Positions 1 through 10,391 of a stretch of 37,500 bases of DNA are shown in pieces. The translations under genes were made by a program, and so were the position numbers. The DNA lies in assembly GCF_019721995.1 (NCBI RefSeq), contig NZ_BLYC01000008.1, positions 1-37,500 of the forward strand, given 5' to 3'. Position 1 is the first letter of the stretch; each line of letters starts with the position of its first letter. Under the pieces are notes generated by a model that had not been told where the DNA came from, ran no database searches, and saw nothing but the letters and a program-made list of their open reading frames with translations. The DNA comes from Bathymodiolus japonicus methanotrophic gill symbiont. GTDB taxonomy: Bacteria > Pseudomonadota > Gammaproteobacteria > Methylococcales > Methylomonadaceae.

Positions 1-181
1 AAAACACAAAATCTATAGTGCCAACTGGCTACTTTTTAAAATTTCAACCAATTGATTTATAACAACTACATCATCAATAGTGACGAAGATGGGTTAGGGC
101 CAACAGCATCATTAAAGTATTGTTCTGCTGGGTGAAGGTAAGAGTTTGATGGCAATGGGATGGAAAAACTTGAACATCGAG
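1..181 (+). mobile_element. IS-beta right-end remnant
   Basis: From about base 97 to 181 the sequence matches the right end of the IS-beta copies at 17242-19227 and 24187-26257, including the last transposase codons (KYCSAG) and the terminal repeat ending AACTTGAACATCGAG. Bases 1-96 only weakly resemble anything else in the window and I cannot assign them. The end abuts the IS-alpha copy at base 182, so an IS-beta appears to have inserted into, or recombined with, that IS-alpha. Confidence 0.7.
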
Positions 182-1414
182 TGTTAGCAGAGCGTCATCC
201 TTTGTGGGCTCGTTCATGCCCAGAGTTGAAGGATATCGACTTTATTCGCCTTGGGTTATTACGCTGTATCAGTGTGGTCGATAGTGGTCGCCATTTCCTC
301 CAAACCAATGAACAGATTTATGGCCAGCTGCTTCCCCACTCAACGTATTTTAAATCACTGAAGTCGCATAGACGAACAAGTATGCTTGAGGCATTTGAAC
401 AGCAGAGCTATCATCTTCACTCTGAACACTGCTATCGCAAGGCATTGATTATCTTAAAGCATTCCCGGAACTTGACGAATACACCATAGAAGCAGCGGAT
501 GGACATTTTATTGATCATACCTGCCATACTGAAAAAAACAGTAAGGGGAAAGTTTATGCGGCCGGGGGGATTTACGCGTTGAATCTCAGAAGTGGGTTGC
601 TCAGATTTCTTTGTCTGGTGACAAACGGAACTCAGAGACATCAAGAAATACCTGTGTTACGAGATCATATTGAAAAGCAAAACAAGGGAAATAACAGCTC
701 TCAGAAACATCTCTATGTCTACGATAAAGCCGTCACCGACTTTGTCTGGTGGGATCGGCAGAAACGACATGCTAATTACATGATCTCAATGCTAAAAGAA
801 AATTCAATTGCGACTCTGGTTGAGTCTATCCCTTTTGACTCCCGCCATGAGATCAATACAGGGGTTGAAGCATACAGTGTGTACGAAAACAAGGGCATCA
901 AATTTAACGTGGTGGATTACCGTGATCCAGAAACCGGAAAACTTCACCGGTTTGTGACAACCTTGCCAATGACTATTAACCCTGGAACCATTGCCATGCT
1001 GTATTTCAAGCGATGGACGATTGAAAAGACATTCAATAACACTAAAAGTAATTTCAAGGAAACTAAAGCTTGGCCTTCCAATACCCGCTCACTTGAAAAT
1101 CAAATGCGCCTGACTGCAATGAGCTATAATTTAATGCGCGTGTTTGAAGAGATTTCAAAAACACAACAGCCAGAATTGATTCATCCATCGGATAAAAAAT
1201 ATAGCGAGGCTCTGGAGATTAGGCAGCAACAGGTTCAAAAACGAGATCGTTTTGTGAATCCATTATTTTTCCAGGCAAGAATATCTCGTATCAGCTCGTA
1301 TACCATTCGGGCAGTTCAAAACGCAATAATAACAGGAATGTCTTTACAGTGCTTTATGAGCTCTCTTGTGTCGAGGTTAGTTTCACGGCCTCAATTGATA
1401 GGGGAACACTGATG
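182..1414 (+). pseudogene. IS-alpha copy a: broken IS4-family transposase
   Basis: Degraded DDE transposase of the IS4 family. The 5' end is cut off by IS-beta. A one-base deletion around 430 (TCTGAACACTG against GCTGAAACACTG in the copy at 8313-10104) shifts the frame, leaving an N-terminal piece (182-489) and a C-terminal piece (579-1412). The IS4 signature Y-x2-R-x3-E-x6-K is present in the second piece (YFKRWTIEKTFNNTK). The right inverted repeat ends GAACACTGATG at 1414 and lies inside MITE-1. This copy keeps intact, uninterrupted versions of the sites into which omega-A4 and omega-B1 inserted in its sisters. Confidence 0.9.
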
Positions 1415-1543
1415 ATGTTTATAGCAAACCCCTACTTAATTCCCCTTAGGCAATAGCATTTGAAACGAATGAAAAGACTATTTTTTTCATATAGTTGTAG
1501 CATAGTTTCAATTTTACCATAAATAATTATTGGGAAACTTCAG
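1415..1543 (+). mobile_element. MITE-1, right part (interrupted by IS-alpha)
   Basis: Matches the right two thirds of the complete MITE-1 copies at 6813-7016 and 26268-26472 and ends with the terminal repeat GGGAAACTTCAG. The left part is missing because IS-alpha copy a inserted at ATGTTTAT. The right tip runs into the tamA reading frame and supplies its apparent TTG start at 1530. Confidence 0.85.
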
Positions 1544-3329
1544 TTATAAAGATTACCCGGATGTAAAAAAAGATTCTTTGATTAATTCACGCTACCTAGA
1601 CTTTTTTGGTTTCTGCACTTTGCTGGTGTTATTGCTGAGCCTTGTTTACTCGAATCGGCTTTATGCAGAGCCAGAGATAGAAATTACCGGACTCACTTCT
1701 GAGCAGGAAGATAATGTCAGAGCGTATTTGTCCCTAACAGATGAGTCTTGTAATGCGCTGCAGTGGAAAATCAAGCGCCTATATACGCAGGCACCTTTGC
1801 AGATTAAAAAAGCCCTGCGCGCGTTAGGATATTATCACCCGAAGATCACTAAAACCCTGGACTGGGAGGAAGGCTGCTGGCAGAGTTCATTGCTTATAGT
1901 GCCAGGCCCGCCGATGATTATCGACGCAATCGATGTTCAGGTGCTGGGGCCAGGTGCAGAAGAGCTTTTTTTTAGCGAGATATTGCGCAATATCAGCATT
2001 AAAGTGGGTGATATTGTCAATCATGGTGAGTATGACAAGTTAAAAAGACAATTAAAAAACCGCGCAGATGCTAAGGGCTATTTTGATAAAGTTTTTGTGC
2101 TAAAGCGCCTGTCTGTTAATCCTGATACCAATACTGCAAGGCTTCAGTTGCATATGCAAACTGGGTCTCGTTATTATATTAGTCGTATTGATGTTGAAAA
2201 AAGCGCCTTGCATACAGATTTCAGCAGTAAATATCTGACGGTTAAACAGGGGCAGGCGTATGACCGGGCCAGGATTTTCGAGTCACATCAGTTGTTAGAC
2301 ACGTCCGGTTATTTTAGAGGCGTAGAGCTAAAGTACGAGCAAAGTCACGCGCTGGATTATCAAGCGCCGCTCACAGTTAAACTATCTAATCTGCCACGAC
2401 ACGCGATGTCAGCAGGGGTTGGTTATGATACTGATCTGGGTTTTCGGCTGAGCGCCGGGTATAGAAACAGATATTTAAATGACAGCGGTCAGCAGTTTGT
2501 TTCCGACTTGAACCTGTCGCTTAAAAAATCCAATCTGCTTATGGAATATATCATTCCGCTGAGTAACCCGTTAAAAGACAGGCTATCGTTTTTTGCCGGG
2601 CTTAGCTATGAAAATACGGTCAATGTAAATAGTGGCAAGCTGGATGTCGGGTTGAGGTTATCTAATCGCTTTTATGGTCAATTTATACTCGCAGAGCAAT
2701 TGAAATTCGTTGCAGAGCGGTTTCGTAATTCTAATACTGAACCGTTTCAGACCCAGCTTTTGCTTGTACCAGGGATTAGTATTTCTAATGTCCGGGCAAT
2801 GAAGAAAGGCAATTACCTGGAAGGCTATAAATATATGTTGGAATTCAATGGAGCGCACCGTAGTGTCGGTTCTTCGGTGAGCTTTATACAGACAAAACTG
2901 CATATCAAGGGCGCATACCCCACTTTTTTAGGCGGGCGCATATTAGCCAGAATAGACTTGGGGGCGACGGCGGTCGATAACTTTGAGGACTTGCCTACCA
3001 GTTATCGGTTTTATGCCGGGGGTGATAATAGTGTGCGCGGCTATGATTATAAAAGTATTGGTCAACGAGACGCAGCGGGAGAAGTAAGTGGTGGTCAGTT
3101 TTTAACAACTGCAAGCCTGGAGTATGAACAAAGAATCTATGGTAACTGGACACTCGCGGCTTTTGTCGATGCAGGCGATGCTTTTACCCGGGATCTGGAT
3201 ATTCAGATAGGGGTGGGTCTGGGTGTGCGCTGGTATTCATTGGTCGGACCAGTACGTATTGATATTGCCGTACCCAGTGAGGATTTCGGTGATGTGCATG
3301 TGCACTTTAGTTTAAGTACCGCGTTATGA
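1530..3329 (+). CDS. tamA: TamA, Omp85-family outer-membrane translocation protein
   Basis: Outer-membrane component of the TAM complex, which with TamB helps insert autotransporters and other barrels and takes part in lipid transport across the envelope. The 599-residue product is close to the usual size (about 580). It has a hydrophobic signal segment around residues 27-46 ending at YA before EPEIEI, POTRA domains to about residue 280 (GYYHPKI; KGYFDK; DTSGYFRGVEL), and a C-terminal barrel with the Omp85 motif near VRGYDY. The stop overlaps tamB by 4 bp (ATGA), so the two are co-transcribed. The start is doubtful: the only in-frame options before the signal peptide are TTG at 1530, inside the MITE-1 tip, and TTG at 1578. 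The original start and promoter were probably displaced by the MITE. Confidence 0.93.
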   Translation: MGNFSYKDYPDVKKDSLINSRYLDFFGFCTLLVLLLSLVYSNRLYAEPEIEITGLTSEQEDNVRAYLSLTDESCNALQWKIKRLYTQAPLQIKKALRALGYYHPKITKTLDWEEGCWQSSLLIVPGPPMIIDAIDVQVLGPGAEELFFSEILRNISIKVGDIVNHGEYDKLKRQLKNRADAKGYFDKVFVLKRLSVNPDTNTARLQLHMQTGSRYYISRIDVEKSALHTDFSSKYLTVKQGQAYDRARIFESHQLLDTSGYFRGVELKYEQSHALDYQAPLTVKLSNLPRHAMSAGVGYDTDLGFRLSAGYRNRYLNDSGQQFVSDLNLSLKKSNLLMEYIIPLSNPLKDRLSFFAGLSYENTVNVNSGKLDVGLRLSNRFYGQFILAEQLKFVAERFRNSNTEPFQTQLLLVPGISISNVRAMKKGNYLEGYKYMLEFNGAHRSVGSSVSFIQTKLHIKGAYPTFLGGRILARIDLGATAVDNFEDLPTSYRFYAGGDNSVRGYDYKSIGQRDAAGEVSGGQFLTTASLEYEQRIYGNWTLAAFVDAGDAFTRDLDIQIGVGLGVRWYSLVGPVRIDIAVPSEDFGDVHVHFSLSTAL

Positions 3330-6300
3330 AGCCGCTGCTGCATAATGGATTGTTGATATTGTCAGCAGCCGGGTTGGCAGTGGTCTTATTGCTGATTATT
3401 TTAGTCTCTAATCGCCCATTTAATAGCTGGCTGCTAATGCAGCTTATAGAACAAGTCCCCGGGTTAAGCATAGAGCGGGTGGATGGACTGGTTCTAGATG
3501 AATTACGATTATCAGGGGTTAGCTACCAGGCTGACGAAGTAACGGTTCATGCCAGGGGTATAAGTTATCAATTTAAATGGCTAGATTTATTAGCCACTCG
3601 AATCCGCTTTAAAACATTTCAGGCGAGTGATGTTAATATAGAGATTCATGCATTAGATGCGCAGGACTCTGAGTCGGGGAGCATGGATTTTATAATGCCG
3701 CTAGCATTGCAGATTGATGATTTTTCCCTGCAAAAACTGAGTATTCAGCAACAAAATTCTAGCTACTTGATTGATCAGCTTAGTCTGGCGCTTAACTATC
3801 AAGGCAAGCAAATAAAGCTGAGCCAGTTTTCTCTGCATAGTGATATGGGTAAGTTAGACGGTAAGGCAGAGCTACAACTAACAGCGCAATTTCCCTTTAA
3901 AGCAGAGATAGCTGTAGCCAGGATATTCCCCGAAATAGCTGATGTAAAAGCGCAAGTATCATTATATGGAGATAGCCAGAAAATTTATCTTAACGCCCAG
4001 CTATTAGCTCCGAATAAAGCACAGGCCGAGGGCTGGATTGACCTAAGTGCTGTACCCCCCCAGTTTGATTTACAACTTTCCTGGGCTGCATTGCAATGGC
4101 CTTTGCAGGGAGAAAAACAATACGCGAGCGAAAATGCGCGTTTAACTGTGCAAGGTAGTGTAGAGCAATATTATGTGACTTTAAATTCAAGTATGTCTGC
4201 TCAGGACTTAGCATCCGGGCAGCTGTTTATAGAGGGGCAGGGTGATGCAGAGCAATTTACCTTTGATACGCTGACACTAAAGTCGCCCAATGGCGAGGTG
4301 CATAGTAAGGGGCGTATTAGCTGGGTGGCTGATATTTCCAGTGAAATACAGCTGCGGGGGAATAAAATTCAGTTGGGCTCGTTGCAGCCAGACTACCCGG
4401 CTGAATTAAGTCTGGATGCACAGTTATCAGGGCAATTGTTTAATAGGCCTGACTTCCAAATCAAGATAGATAATGTATTTGGCAATCTGATGGATAAAGA
4501 ACTACAAGGCAAAGCAGCAATTCATTATTCAGCTGAACAAGCGAGAATAGAGCATTTAGAAATCAGTGTTGGCGATAATTTTGTGGATATCCATGGGCAA
4601 ATGGGTGCAGATAATTCACTGGCGTTTAATCTGGAAGCAAATAATTTACATCAGCTAGATGCTGATTTGGCAGGCTCTATATTTGCGCAAGGGACATTAA
4701 GAGGAAGCATTGAACAGCCCTTGGTTAAATTCAAAATAAAATCAACGGGGCTGAGCTTTCAAGATCAGCAAATAGGTAGTCTTCAATCCAGTGGCATACT
4801 TGATGTTGCGGGTAAAGGGCAATTAGAGTTACAGCTTATTGCCCAGGAAATGATTTTTAATGGTCAGAAGGTAGACCAGGTTAAACTGCAAAGTACAGGG
4901 CAAAGTAGCCAGCATGAACTACGGGCTGAATTGCATAAAGAGACGCTACGGCTGGAATTAGCCATGCAAGGAGCGTGGATGCCACTTGCCAAACAGTGGC
5001 AGGGAGAAATACGCAACATGCAAGTGCAGAGTGAATCAGCAGGTGTTTGGCAAATTATTCGGGCGAGTCCCATAGAAGTTGTGCAGGATGATCAGCAATC
5101 CCTACAGCTAGCGACAGATTTTTGTTTGGCGCAAAAAAATAGCACCGGTTTATTCTGTATCAATGTCCAATCAGAATCGGCTGGACACGCACTGGCAGGG
5201 ACAATTAAGCAATTGCCTTTAGCTGTATTTGCCGACTGGATACCGTCTACTATTAAGGTCAATAGCCTGTTGCATAGTGAGTTTTTCCTGTCTTTAGAGG
5301 AAAACGTGCAAGGCAATGTGCAGTTAACGCTCGATCCAGGGGTGATGGTCGTACAGGACGAAGAGCTTGGCGTGCAGCGGCTGGATTTTAAAGGAGCACA
5401 TGTTGATGCCTGGCTTTTAGCTGACAGCATGCAGTCTAATTTATCTTTGCTTATCAATGATGCCAATTATGTTAAGGGGCAGGTTGGTATTCATGGGCTA
5501 CAGCGGCCAGAGAGTGCTCAGATAAATAGCTTACTCAATGTGCATCTGGAGCAGATCGGCTTTATCAGTGCCTTTGCTGATTCGGTAAGTCATGTTGCAG
5601 GTAATATCAACGGTGAGCTGCATATTCAAGGGTTATTACAGTCTCCTGACTTGAATAACAGCTGGCTGAAACTACAGCAAGGCAGTTTGACGGTTGTGGA
5701 TGCTGGTTTGACGGTCAGTGATATAAGCCTCGAATTAACTCACGCGCAAACAGGGCAGGTTTTTGTGCGTGGAGAAGCCAGGATAAAGGGGCAAAGCCTG
5801 TTGCTTAATGGACAGGTCGATGATTATAGCAACGACAAAATGCAATTCAAGCTGGCAATAAAGGGCGAAGATTTGCCGTTATTGCAATTACCAGAAATGC
5901 AGGCATGGCTATCGCCTAATCTACAGATAAGTGGAAATAAGCACGGTGCGAATGTGCAAGGTGATATACGGGTGCCTAAAGCAATGATGGTCTTTCAAAC
6001 CTTGCCCGAAGGCGCAGTGCAGATAAGTCCCGATGAAGTCATTATCAGCGATGCACAGGTACAGGTTAAGCCGTCGGGTTATCCGGTTGATACGGACGTA
6101 TTAATTAAACTGGGGGACGAAGTTGCTATCGAAGGCTTTGGCTTGAAAGCGCGACTGGAAGGATCTTTACGCGCACTGCAGAAGAAGAATCATTTGAAAT
6201 TATTCAACGAGCTTAATTTTCGCGAGGGCACTTATGTTGCGTATGGCCAGGATTTAAAGATAGATAAGGGACAGTTTTTATTTGTAGGTGATATAGAAAA

Positions 6301-6781
6301 TCCAGGTATTAGTATCCTTGCCTCACGTAAAGCCACTGACTGGGATGATAAAACGGTCGCCTATTTAAGTTTAACCGGCACGCTAAAAAAACCTGTGACA
6401 CGTATTTATACCGAGCCAGCCTTGAATGATAGTGAGGCACTGGCGTATTTATTAACCGGTGCGCCGCTGGGCAATGGTGATTCAAGCAGTGCAGGGCTAA
6501 TTGCTAAAGCAGCATTGAGCCTGGGGCGTGACTATGTTGATGCGGTGATGGGCACAGTAGGTGTTGATGAATTTGATATAAAAAGCAGCAATCTCGGACA
6601 AAATTCGATGATCGTGGGCAAGCGTATAACGCCTAGGTTATATGCACGATACATTATGGATATATTGACTACGCAAATGCAATTTGCCGTGGAATATAAG
6701 CTGACGGAAAATATCAGCATAGAAACGCGCGCAGGATCTACGCATAGTAGTGATATTAAATATAATATTGAGTTTGATTAA
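3326..6781 (+). CDS. tamB: TamB, inner-membrane-anchored envelope bridge protein
   Basis: Partner of TamA: a very long periplasmic beta-taco protein anchored in the inner membrane. The 1151 residues start with one membrane helix (about residues 6-27, rich in LLILSAAGLAVVLLLII), followed by long repetitive beta-strand sequence and the conserved C-terminal TamB/DUF490 domain (YLLTGAPLG, GVDEFDI, GQNSMIVGKRITPRLY). The ATG overlaps the tamA stop. The gene is complete and shows no sign of decay; a MITE-1 copy sits 31 bp after its stop. Confidence 0.95.
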   Translation: MKPLLHNGLLILSAAGLAVVLLLIILVSNRPFNSWLLMQLIEQVPGLSIERVDGLVLDELRLSGVSYQADEVTVHARGISYQFKWLDLLATRIRFKTFQASDVNIEIHALDAQDSESGSMDFIMPLALQIDDFSLQKLSIQQQNSSYLIDQLSLALNYQGKQIKLSQFSLHSDMGKLDGKAELQLTAQFPFKAEIAVARIFPEIADVKAQVSLYGDSQKIYLNAQLLAPNKAQAEGWIDLSAVPPQFDLQLSWAALQWPLQGEKQYASENARLTVQGSVEQYYVTLNSSMSAQDLASGQLFIEGQGDAEQFTFDTLTLKSPNGEVHSKGRISWVADISSEIQLRGNKIQLGSLQPDYPAELSLDAQLSGQLFNRPDFQIKIDNVFGNLMDKELQGKAAIHYSAEQARIEHLEISVGDNFVDIHGQMGADNSLAFNLEANNLHQLDADLAGSIFAQGTLRGSIEQPLVKFKIKSTGLSFQDQQIGSLQSSGILDVAGKGQLELQLIAQEMIFNGQKVDQVKLQSTGQSSQHELRAELHKETLRLELAMQGAWMPLAKQWQGEIRNMQVQSESAGVWQIIRASPIEVVQDDQQSLQLATDFCLAQKNSTGLFCINVQSESAGHALAGTIKQLPLAVFADWIPSTIKVNSLLHSEFFLSLEENVQGNVQLTLDPGVMVVQDEELGVQRLDFKGAHVDAWLLADSMQSNLSLLINDANYVKGQVGIHGLQRPESAQINSLLNVHLEQIGFISAFADSVSHVAGNINGELHIQGLLQSPDLNNSWLKLQQGSLTVVDAGLTVSDISLELTHAQTGQVFVRGEARIKGQSLLLNGQVDDYSNDKMQFKLAIKGEDLPLLQLPEMQAWLSPNLQISGNKHGANVQGDIRVPKAMMVFQTLPEGAVQISPDEVIISDAQVQVKPSGYPVDTDVLIKLGDEVAIEGFGLKARLEGSLRALQKKNHLKLFNELNFREGTYVAYGQDLKIDKGQFLFVGDIENPGISILASRKATDWDDKTVAYLSLTGTLKKPVTRIYTEPALNDSEALAYLLTGAPLGNGDSSSAGLIAKAALSLGRDYVDAVMGTVGVDEFDIKSSNLGQNSMIVGKRITPRLYARYIMDILTTQMQFAVEYKLTENISIETRAGSTHSSDIKYNIEFD

Positions 6782-6812
6782 GGCAGCTATTATCCATGCA
6801 TGAAATGAAAAA

Positions 6813-7016
6813 CTGAAGTTTCCCAATTATTGAGTAGCTGAAATACACAATGCTGGTGTATCGAGGTTTATTTTAGGTGGTTTTGCCATGTTTATAGCAA
6901 ACCCCTACTTAATTCCCCTTAGGCAATAGCATTTGAAACGAATGAAAAGACTGTTTTTTTCATATAGTTGTAGCATAGTTTCAATTTTACCATAAATAAT
7001 TATTGGGAAACTGCAG
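6813..7016 (+). mobile_element. MITE-1, complete copy
   Basis: Non-coding element of about 204 bp with terminal inverted repeats CTGAAGTTTCCCAAT at the left and ATTGGGAAACTGCAG at the right (one mismatch). TGAAAAA flanks both sides, consistent with a 7-8 bp target duplication. Nearly identical to 26268-26472, with partial copies at 1415-1543 and 24041-24186. It fills most of the gap between tamB and the desaturase gene. No protein is encoded and its parent transposase is not in the window. Confidence 0.88.
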
Positions 7017-7168
7017 TGAAAAAAATATACCAATATCTTTAAACCCCTTGTTTCTCTATGGTTGAAATTTCCTGGTATTAGAAAATGCTATTTCAAACTG
7101 ATATCCGGCGGTTATTACTAAAAGTGATGATATACTACACGTTTTTTCCATTTTAAGGAGACACGTGA

Positions 7169-8344
7169 GTGACTCAACATATTTACCATGCAATTGATCG
7201 AGATCAGTTCGCACAAGACATGGACAATATTCGCAAGGAAGTACTAAGTGACCTGAATATGGATGATTTTCAGCATTTAAAAAAGATTGAACGCTGGGGG
7301 CGACTGTGTTCCGCTATAGGTTATGGGACTGCCTGGATTATCCCTAATCCGGTGTCTGCTTTTTTTATCAGTCAGGGGAATGTCACGCGCTGGACCACGA
7401 TTGCGCATCATATTACCCACCGTGCCTATGACAAAATTGAAGGTATTCCCAAGCGCTATACAAGTAAAGGCTTTGCCAAAGGAAATCGACGCTTTATAGA
7501 TTGGTTAGAGTGGATGATACCGGAGGCCTGGGACAAGGAGCATAATGATTTGCATCATTATAATCTGGGTGAAGAAGCTGACCCAGATCAAGTGGAATTT
7601 AATACCGAGGAATTTAGAAATATCAATATGCCGCAATGGGCCAGGTATGTTTTTCTGGGGGTGATGGCATGTACCTGGAAGTTTCTTTACTACGCACCCT
7701 CTACCTTGGTGGAATTACAGCACTCAGAAGATAAAAAAGCAGGTCTGGAGCCAGTGACTTATACTCGTGCTGACACCTGGAATCCTTTGAAGCCAGTTGG
7801 GCGTAAATTATGGACTCATTGCCTGCTACCCTATATTTCAATTAGATTCGTACTCATTCCATTATTGTTTATTCCGGTAGGAATAGTAACAGCGATAGGT
7901 GGGGCGGTTGCGGCAAGTAATGTGTTAATCAATTCCCTGCTTGCTGAAGTGATGACAAATTTACATACCTTTCTGGTGATTGGCACCAATCATGTGGGCG
8001 ATGATTTGTATGTATTTGAAGATAAGGCAAGCAATAAAGGAGAGTTTTATCTAAGGCAGATCTTTGGTTCGACTAATTTTACAACCGGGACTGATCAAAT
8101 TGATTTTCTGCATGGTTGGCTGAATTATCAAATTGAGCATCATATATGGCCAGATATGCCGTTAAGTCGCTACCATCTTGCGCAGCCTAAAGTTAAAGCC
8201 TTGTGTGAAAAATATGGAATTCCCTACACGCAGGACTCTGTGTTCAAGCGTTTAGGTAAGACGCTGGATGTGATGACTGGAAAAACATCGATGATGCGAC
8301 CGCTGAAAATCACATCAGTGTTCCCCTGTCAATTGAGGCCGTGA
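7169..8344 (+). CDS. Fatty acid desaturase, extreme C-terminus replaced by insertions
   Basis: Membrane di-iron desaturase of the fatty-acid type. Three histidine clusters are visible: H80, H81, H84 ([10 protein letters not shown]); H125, H129, H130 (EHNDLHHYN); H324, H325 (QIEHHIWP). Hydrophobic segments lie near residues 48-70, 158-178 and 216-272. The GTG start at 7169 has AAGGAG 8 bp upstream. From base 8301 the frame runs into omega-A1 and then into IS-alpha, so the last 13 residues ([14 protein letters not shown] region) are foreign. Joining 8300 directly to 10380 gives MMRQTE and a stop at 10388-10390, which would meet suhB tail to tail. All catalytic residues lie upstream of the break, so the enzyme may still work. 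Exact substrate unknown. Confidence 0.9.
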   Translation: MTQHIYHAIDRDQFAQDMDNIRKEVLSDLNMDDFQHLKKIERWGRLCSAIGYGTAWIIPNPVSAFFISQGNVTRWTTIAHHITHRAYDKIEGIPKRYTSKGFAKGNRRFIDWLEWMIPEAWDKEHNDLHHYNLGEEADPDQVEFNTEEFRNINMPQWARYVFLGVMACTWKFLYYAPSTLVELQHSEDKKAGLEPVTYTRADTWNPLKPVGRKLWTHCLLPYISIRFVLIPLLFIPVGIVTAIGGAVAASNVLINSLLAEVMTNLHTFLVIGTNHVGDDLYVFEDKASNKGEFYLRQIFGSTNFTTGTDQIDFLHGWLNYQIEHHIWPDMPLSRYHLAQPKVKALCEKYGIPYTQDSVFKRLGKTLDVMTGKTSMMRPLKITSVFPCQLRP

Positions 8345-8390
8345 AACTAACCTCGCCACAAGAGAGCTCATAAAGCACTGTAAAGACATT

Positions 8391-8650
8391 CGCTGTCAGC
8401 CCCGGACGGGCTGATAGTCTCCAGAAGGCGCAGGGAAATTTGCCAATCCGAAGTGCGCGATAGCGCGCGAGGGAGGCTAAAATTTTATCCCGAATAGCCG
8501 TAGAGCCATTTGTGGTAGCCATGACTGAGCTGCTTTGTGCTCAGTCTGTGGCGGACGCAGGGCGGCTGGAGCATCTCCTATTCGCTGCGTAGGTGAACGA
8601 ATTACGGCGACAGGAGTCCCGGAATTTCGTGAGGTAGCATGGCGCGCCTG
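8391..8650 (+). ncRNA. omega-B1, HEARO/omega-RNA-like element
   Basis: 260-bp subfamily B element, CGCTGTCAGCCCC to GGCGCGCCTG. Comparison with the uninterrupted IS-alpha copy a (1337-1352 reversed) shows a clean insertion between AAAGACATT and CCTGTTATT with no target duplication. Hairpins visible include TCAGCCC/GGGCTGA right after the 5' end, GCGCG/CGCGC in the middle and GACTGAGC/GCTCAGTC further on. It lies antisense to the transposase. No meaningful protein is encoded. The family assignment rests on remembered similarity of the core (CGAATAGCCGT, GGTAGCCATGAC, GTAGGTGAACGAATTACGG) to HEARO. Confidence 0.78.
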
Positions 8651-8729
8651 CCTGTTATTATTGCGTTTTGAACTGCCCGAATGGTATACGAGCTGATACG
8701 AGATATTCTTGCCTGGAAAAATAATGGAT

Positions 8730-9872
8730 TCACAAAACGATCTCGTTTTTGGCCTGTTGCGGCCTAATCTCCAGAGCCTCGCTATATCTTTTATCCGATG
8801 GATGAATCAATTCTGGCTGTTGTGTTTTTGAAATCTCTTCAAACACGCGCATTAAATTATAGCTCATTGCAGTCAGGCGCATTTGATTTTCAAGTGAGCG
8901 GGTATTGGAAGACCAAGCTTTAGTTTCCTTGAAATTACTTTTAGTGTTATTGAATGTCTTTTCAATCGTCCATCGCTTGAAATACAGCATGGCAATGGTT
9001 CCAGGGTTAATAGTCATTGGCAAGGTTGTCACAAACCGGTGAAGTTTTCCGGTTTCTGGATCACGGTAATCCACCACATTAAATTTGATGCTCTTGTTTT
9101 CGTACACACTGTATGCTTCAACCCCTGTATTGATCTCATGGCGGGAGTCAAAAGGGATAGACTCAACCAGAGTCGCAATTGAATTTTCTTTTAGCATTGA
9201 AATCATGTAATTAGCATGTCGTTTCTGCCGATCCCACCAGACAAAGTCGGTGACGGCTTTATCGTAGACATAGAGATGTTTCTGAGAGCTGTTATTTCCC
9301 TTGTTTTGCTTTTCAATATGATCTCGTAACACAGGTATTTCTTGATGTCTCTGAGTTCCGTTTGTCACCAGACAAAGAAATCTGAGCAACCCACTTCTGA
9401 GATTCAACGCGTAAATCCCCCCGGCCGCATAAACTTTCCCCTTGCTGTTTCTTTCAGTATGGCAGGCATGATCAATAAAATGTCCATCCGCTGCTTCTAT
9501 GGTGTATTCGTCAAGTTCCGGGAATGCTTTAAGATAATCAATGTCTTGCGATAGCAGTGTTTCAGCGTGAAGATGGTAGCTCTGCTGTTCAAATGCCTCA
9601 AGCATACTTGTTCGTCTATGCGACTTCAGTGATTTAAAATACGTTGAGTGGAGAAGCGGCTGGCCATAAATCTGTTCATTGGTTTGGAGGAAATGGCGAC
9701 CACTATCGACTACACTGATACAGCGTAATAACCCAAGGCGAATAAAGTCGATATCCTTCAACTCTGGGCATGAACGAGCCCACAAAGGATGACGCTCTGC
9801 TAACAGGGCACGTTCCATACTTTCATTGCAGTGTTGGTGAATATGTTCAGAGAGTGGTAGGTCTTTAAGCAT
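8730..9872 (-). pseudogene. IS-alpha copy b transposase, C-terminus lost
   Basis: Best preserved IS-alpha transposase (IS4-family DDE enzyme). Reading starts at MLKDLPLSEH and covers the central DDE region and the YREK signature (YFKRWTIEKTFNNTK). A one-base loss after EIRPQQ compared with copy a shifts the frame, giving KNEIVL and a stop. About 50 further C-terminal residues present in copy a (from NPLFFQARIS) are lost, and omega-B1 interrupts that region as well. Probably inactive, though most catalytic sequence remains. Confidence 0.85.
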
Positions 9873-10104
9873 GGGTGATATCCGTTTATGAGGTGATTAA
9901 AACGGAAATTTTTAGAAAAATTTTCTCGGCAATTGCAAGCTTTATTTGAAATTATTTGTTGTTTTTTACGGTGCCTACAGAGTGTCTATTTGCTGTTATA
10001 AGTGATTAAAATCAAAAAGATGGAAATATTCGAGTGGTGCTACCTTCAGGTAGGTTATAGGCTGCTTTGTTTAGGTACTTCTTCTTTCAATGAGAACACT
10101 GATG

Positions 10105-10379
10105 GAAAATCATGGAAACGGAGCTTAGCGAAGTGGTGATTTTTAGTCCCTGATAGGCGACAGGGCAATTCGCTGATTCGACGTGTGCTAGCAGCACGCG
10201 AGAGGAGCAAGAATTGCATTCCGAATAGCCGTCCAGCCAGTGAGGTAGTAATGACGAAGCGGCTTTTGTGCGTAGTCGTTGCGGACGCAGGGCGTTCAGG
10301 GCATCTCTCATCCGCTGCGTAGGTGATGAATTATGGCGACAGGAGTCCCGTAATTTCGTGAGGTAGCATGGCGCGCCTG
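10105..10379 (+). ncRNA. omega-A1, split by IS-alpha; first 12 bases at 8301-8312
   Basis: Subfamily A element. The 5' tip CGCTGAAAATCA is at 8301-8312; the rest follows the second copy of the duplicated GAAAATCA and ends GGCGCGCCTG at 10379. Joined length is 279 bp, against 280 for intact copies; a small change at GTAGGTGATGAATT accounts for the difference. It was inserted at the very end of the desaturase gene (GATGCGAC / AAACAGAG) without target duplication. The IS would separate the core RNA from its 5' guide region, so this copy should now be dead. Confidence 0.78.
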
Positions 10380-10391
10380 AAACAGAGTAGT

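Larger units (their letters stand above)
8313..10104 (-). mobile_element. IS-alpha copy b, complete ends, 8-bp target duplication
   Basis: IS4-family element with inverted repeats CATCAGTGTTC at 8313 and GAACACTGATG ending at 10104. It is flanked by the direct repeat GAAAATCA (8305-8312 and 10105-10112). Removing the inserted omega-B1 (260 bp) leaves 1532 bp. It sits inside the first bases of omega-A1 and itself carries omega-B1, giving a three-level nest at the end of the desaturase gene. Confidence 0.93.

Noticed and set aside
5092-5466. 124-residue minus-strand ORF within tamB
   Set aside because: Cysteine- and serine-rich shadow of the tamB frame with no neighbours or signals.
8310-8522. 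Recurring minus-strand ORF starting MATTNGSTAIRDKILASLARYR (also near 32397 and 33416)
   Set aside because: It lies inside omega-B elements and recurs only because the element does; its ends vary with the flanking DNA, and the stems it overlaps vary to keep base pairing.
9342-9554. ORF MMSLSSVCHQTKKSEQ (also at 432-644 and 19631-19894)
   Set aside because: Antisense shadow of the IS-alpha transposase; no independent signals.
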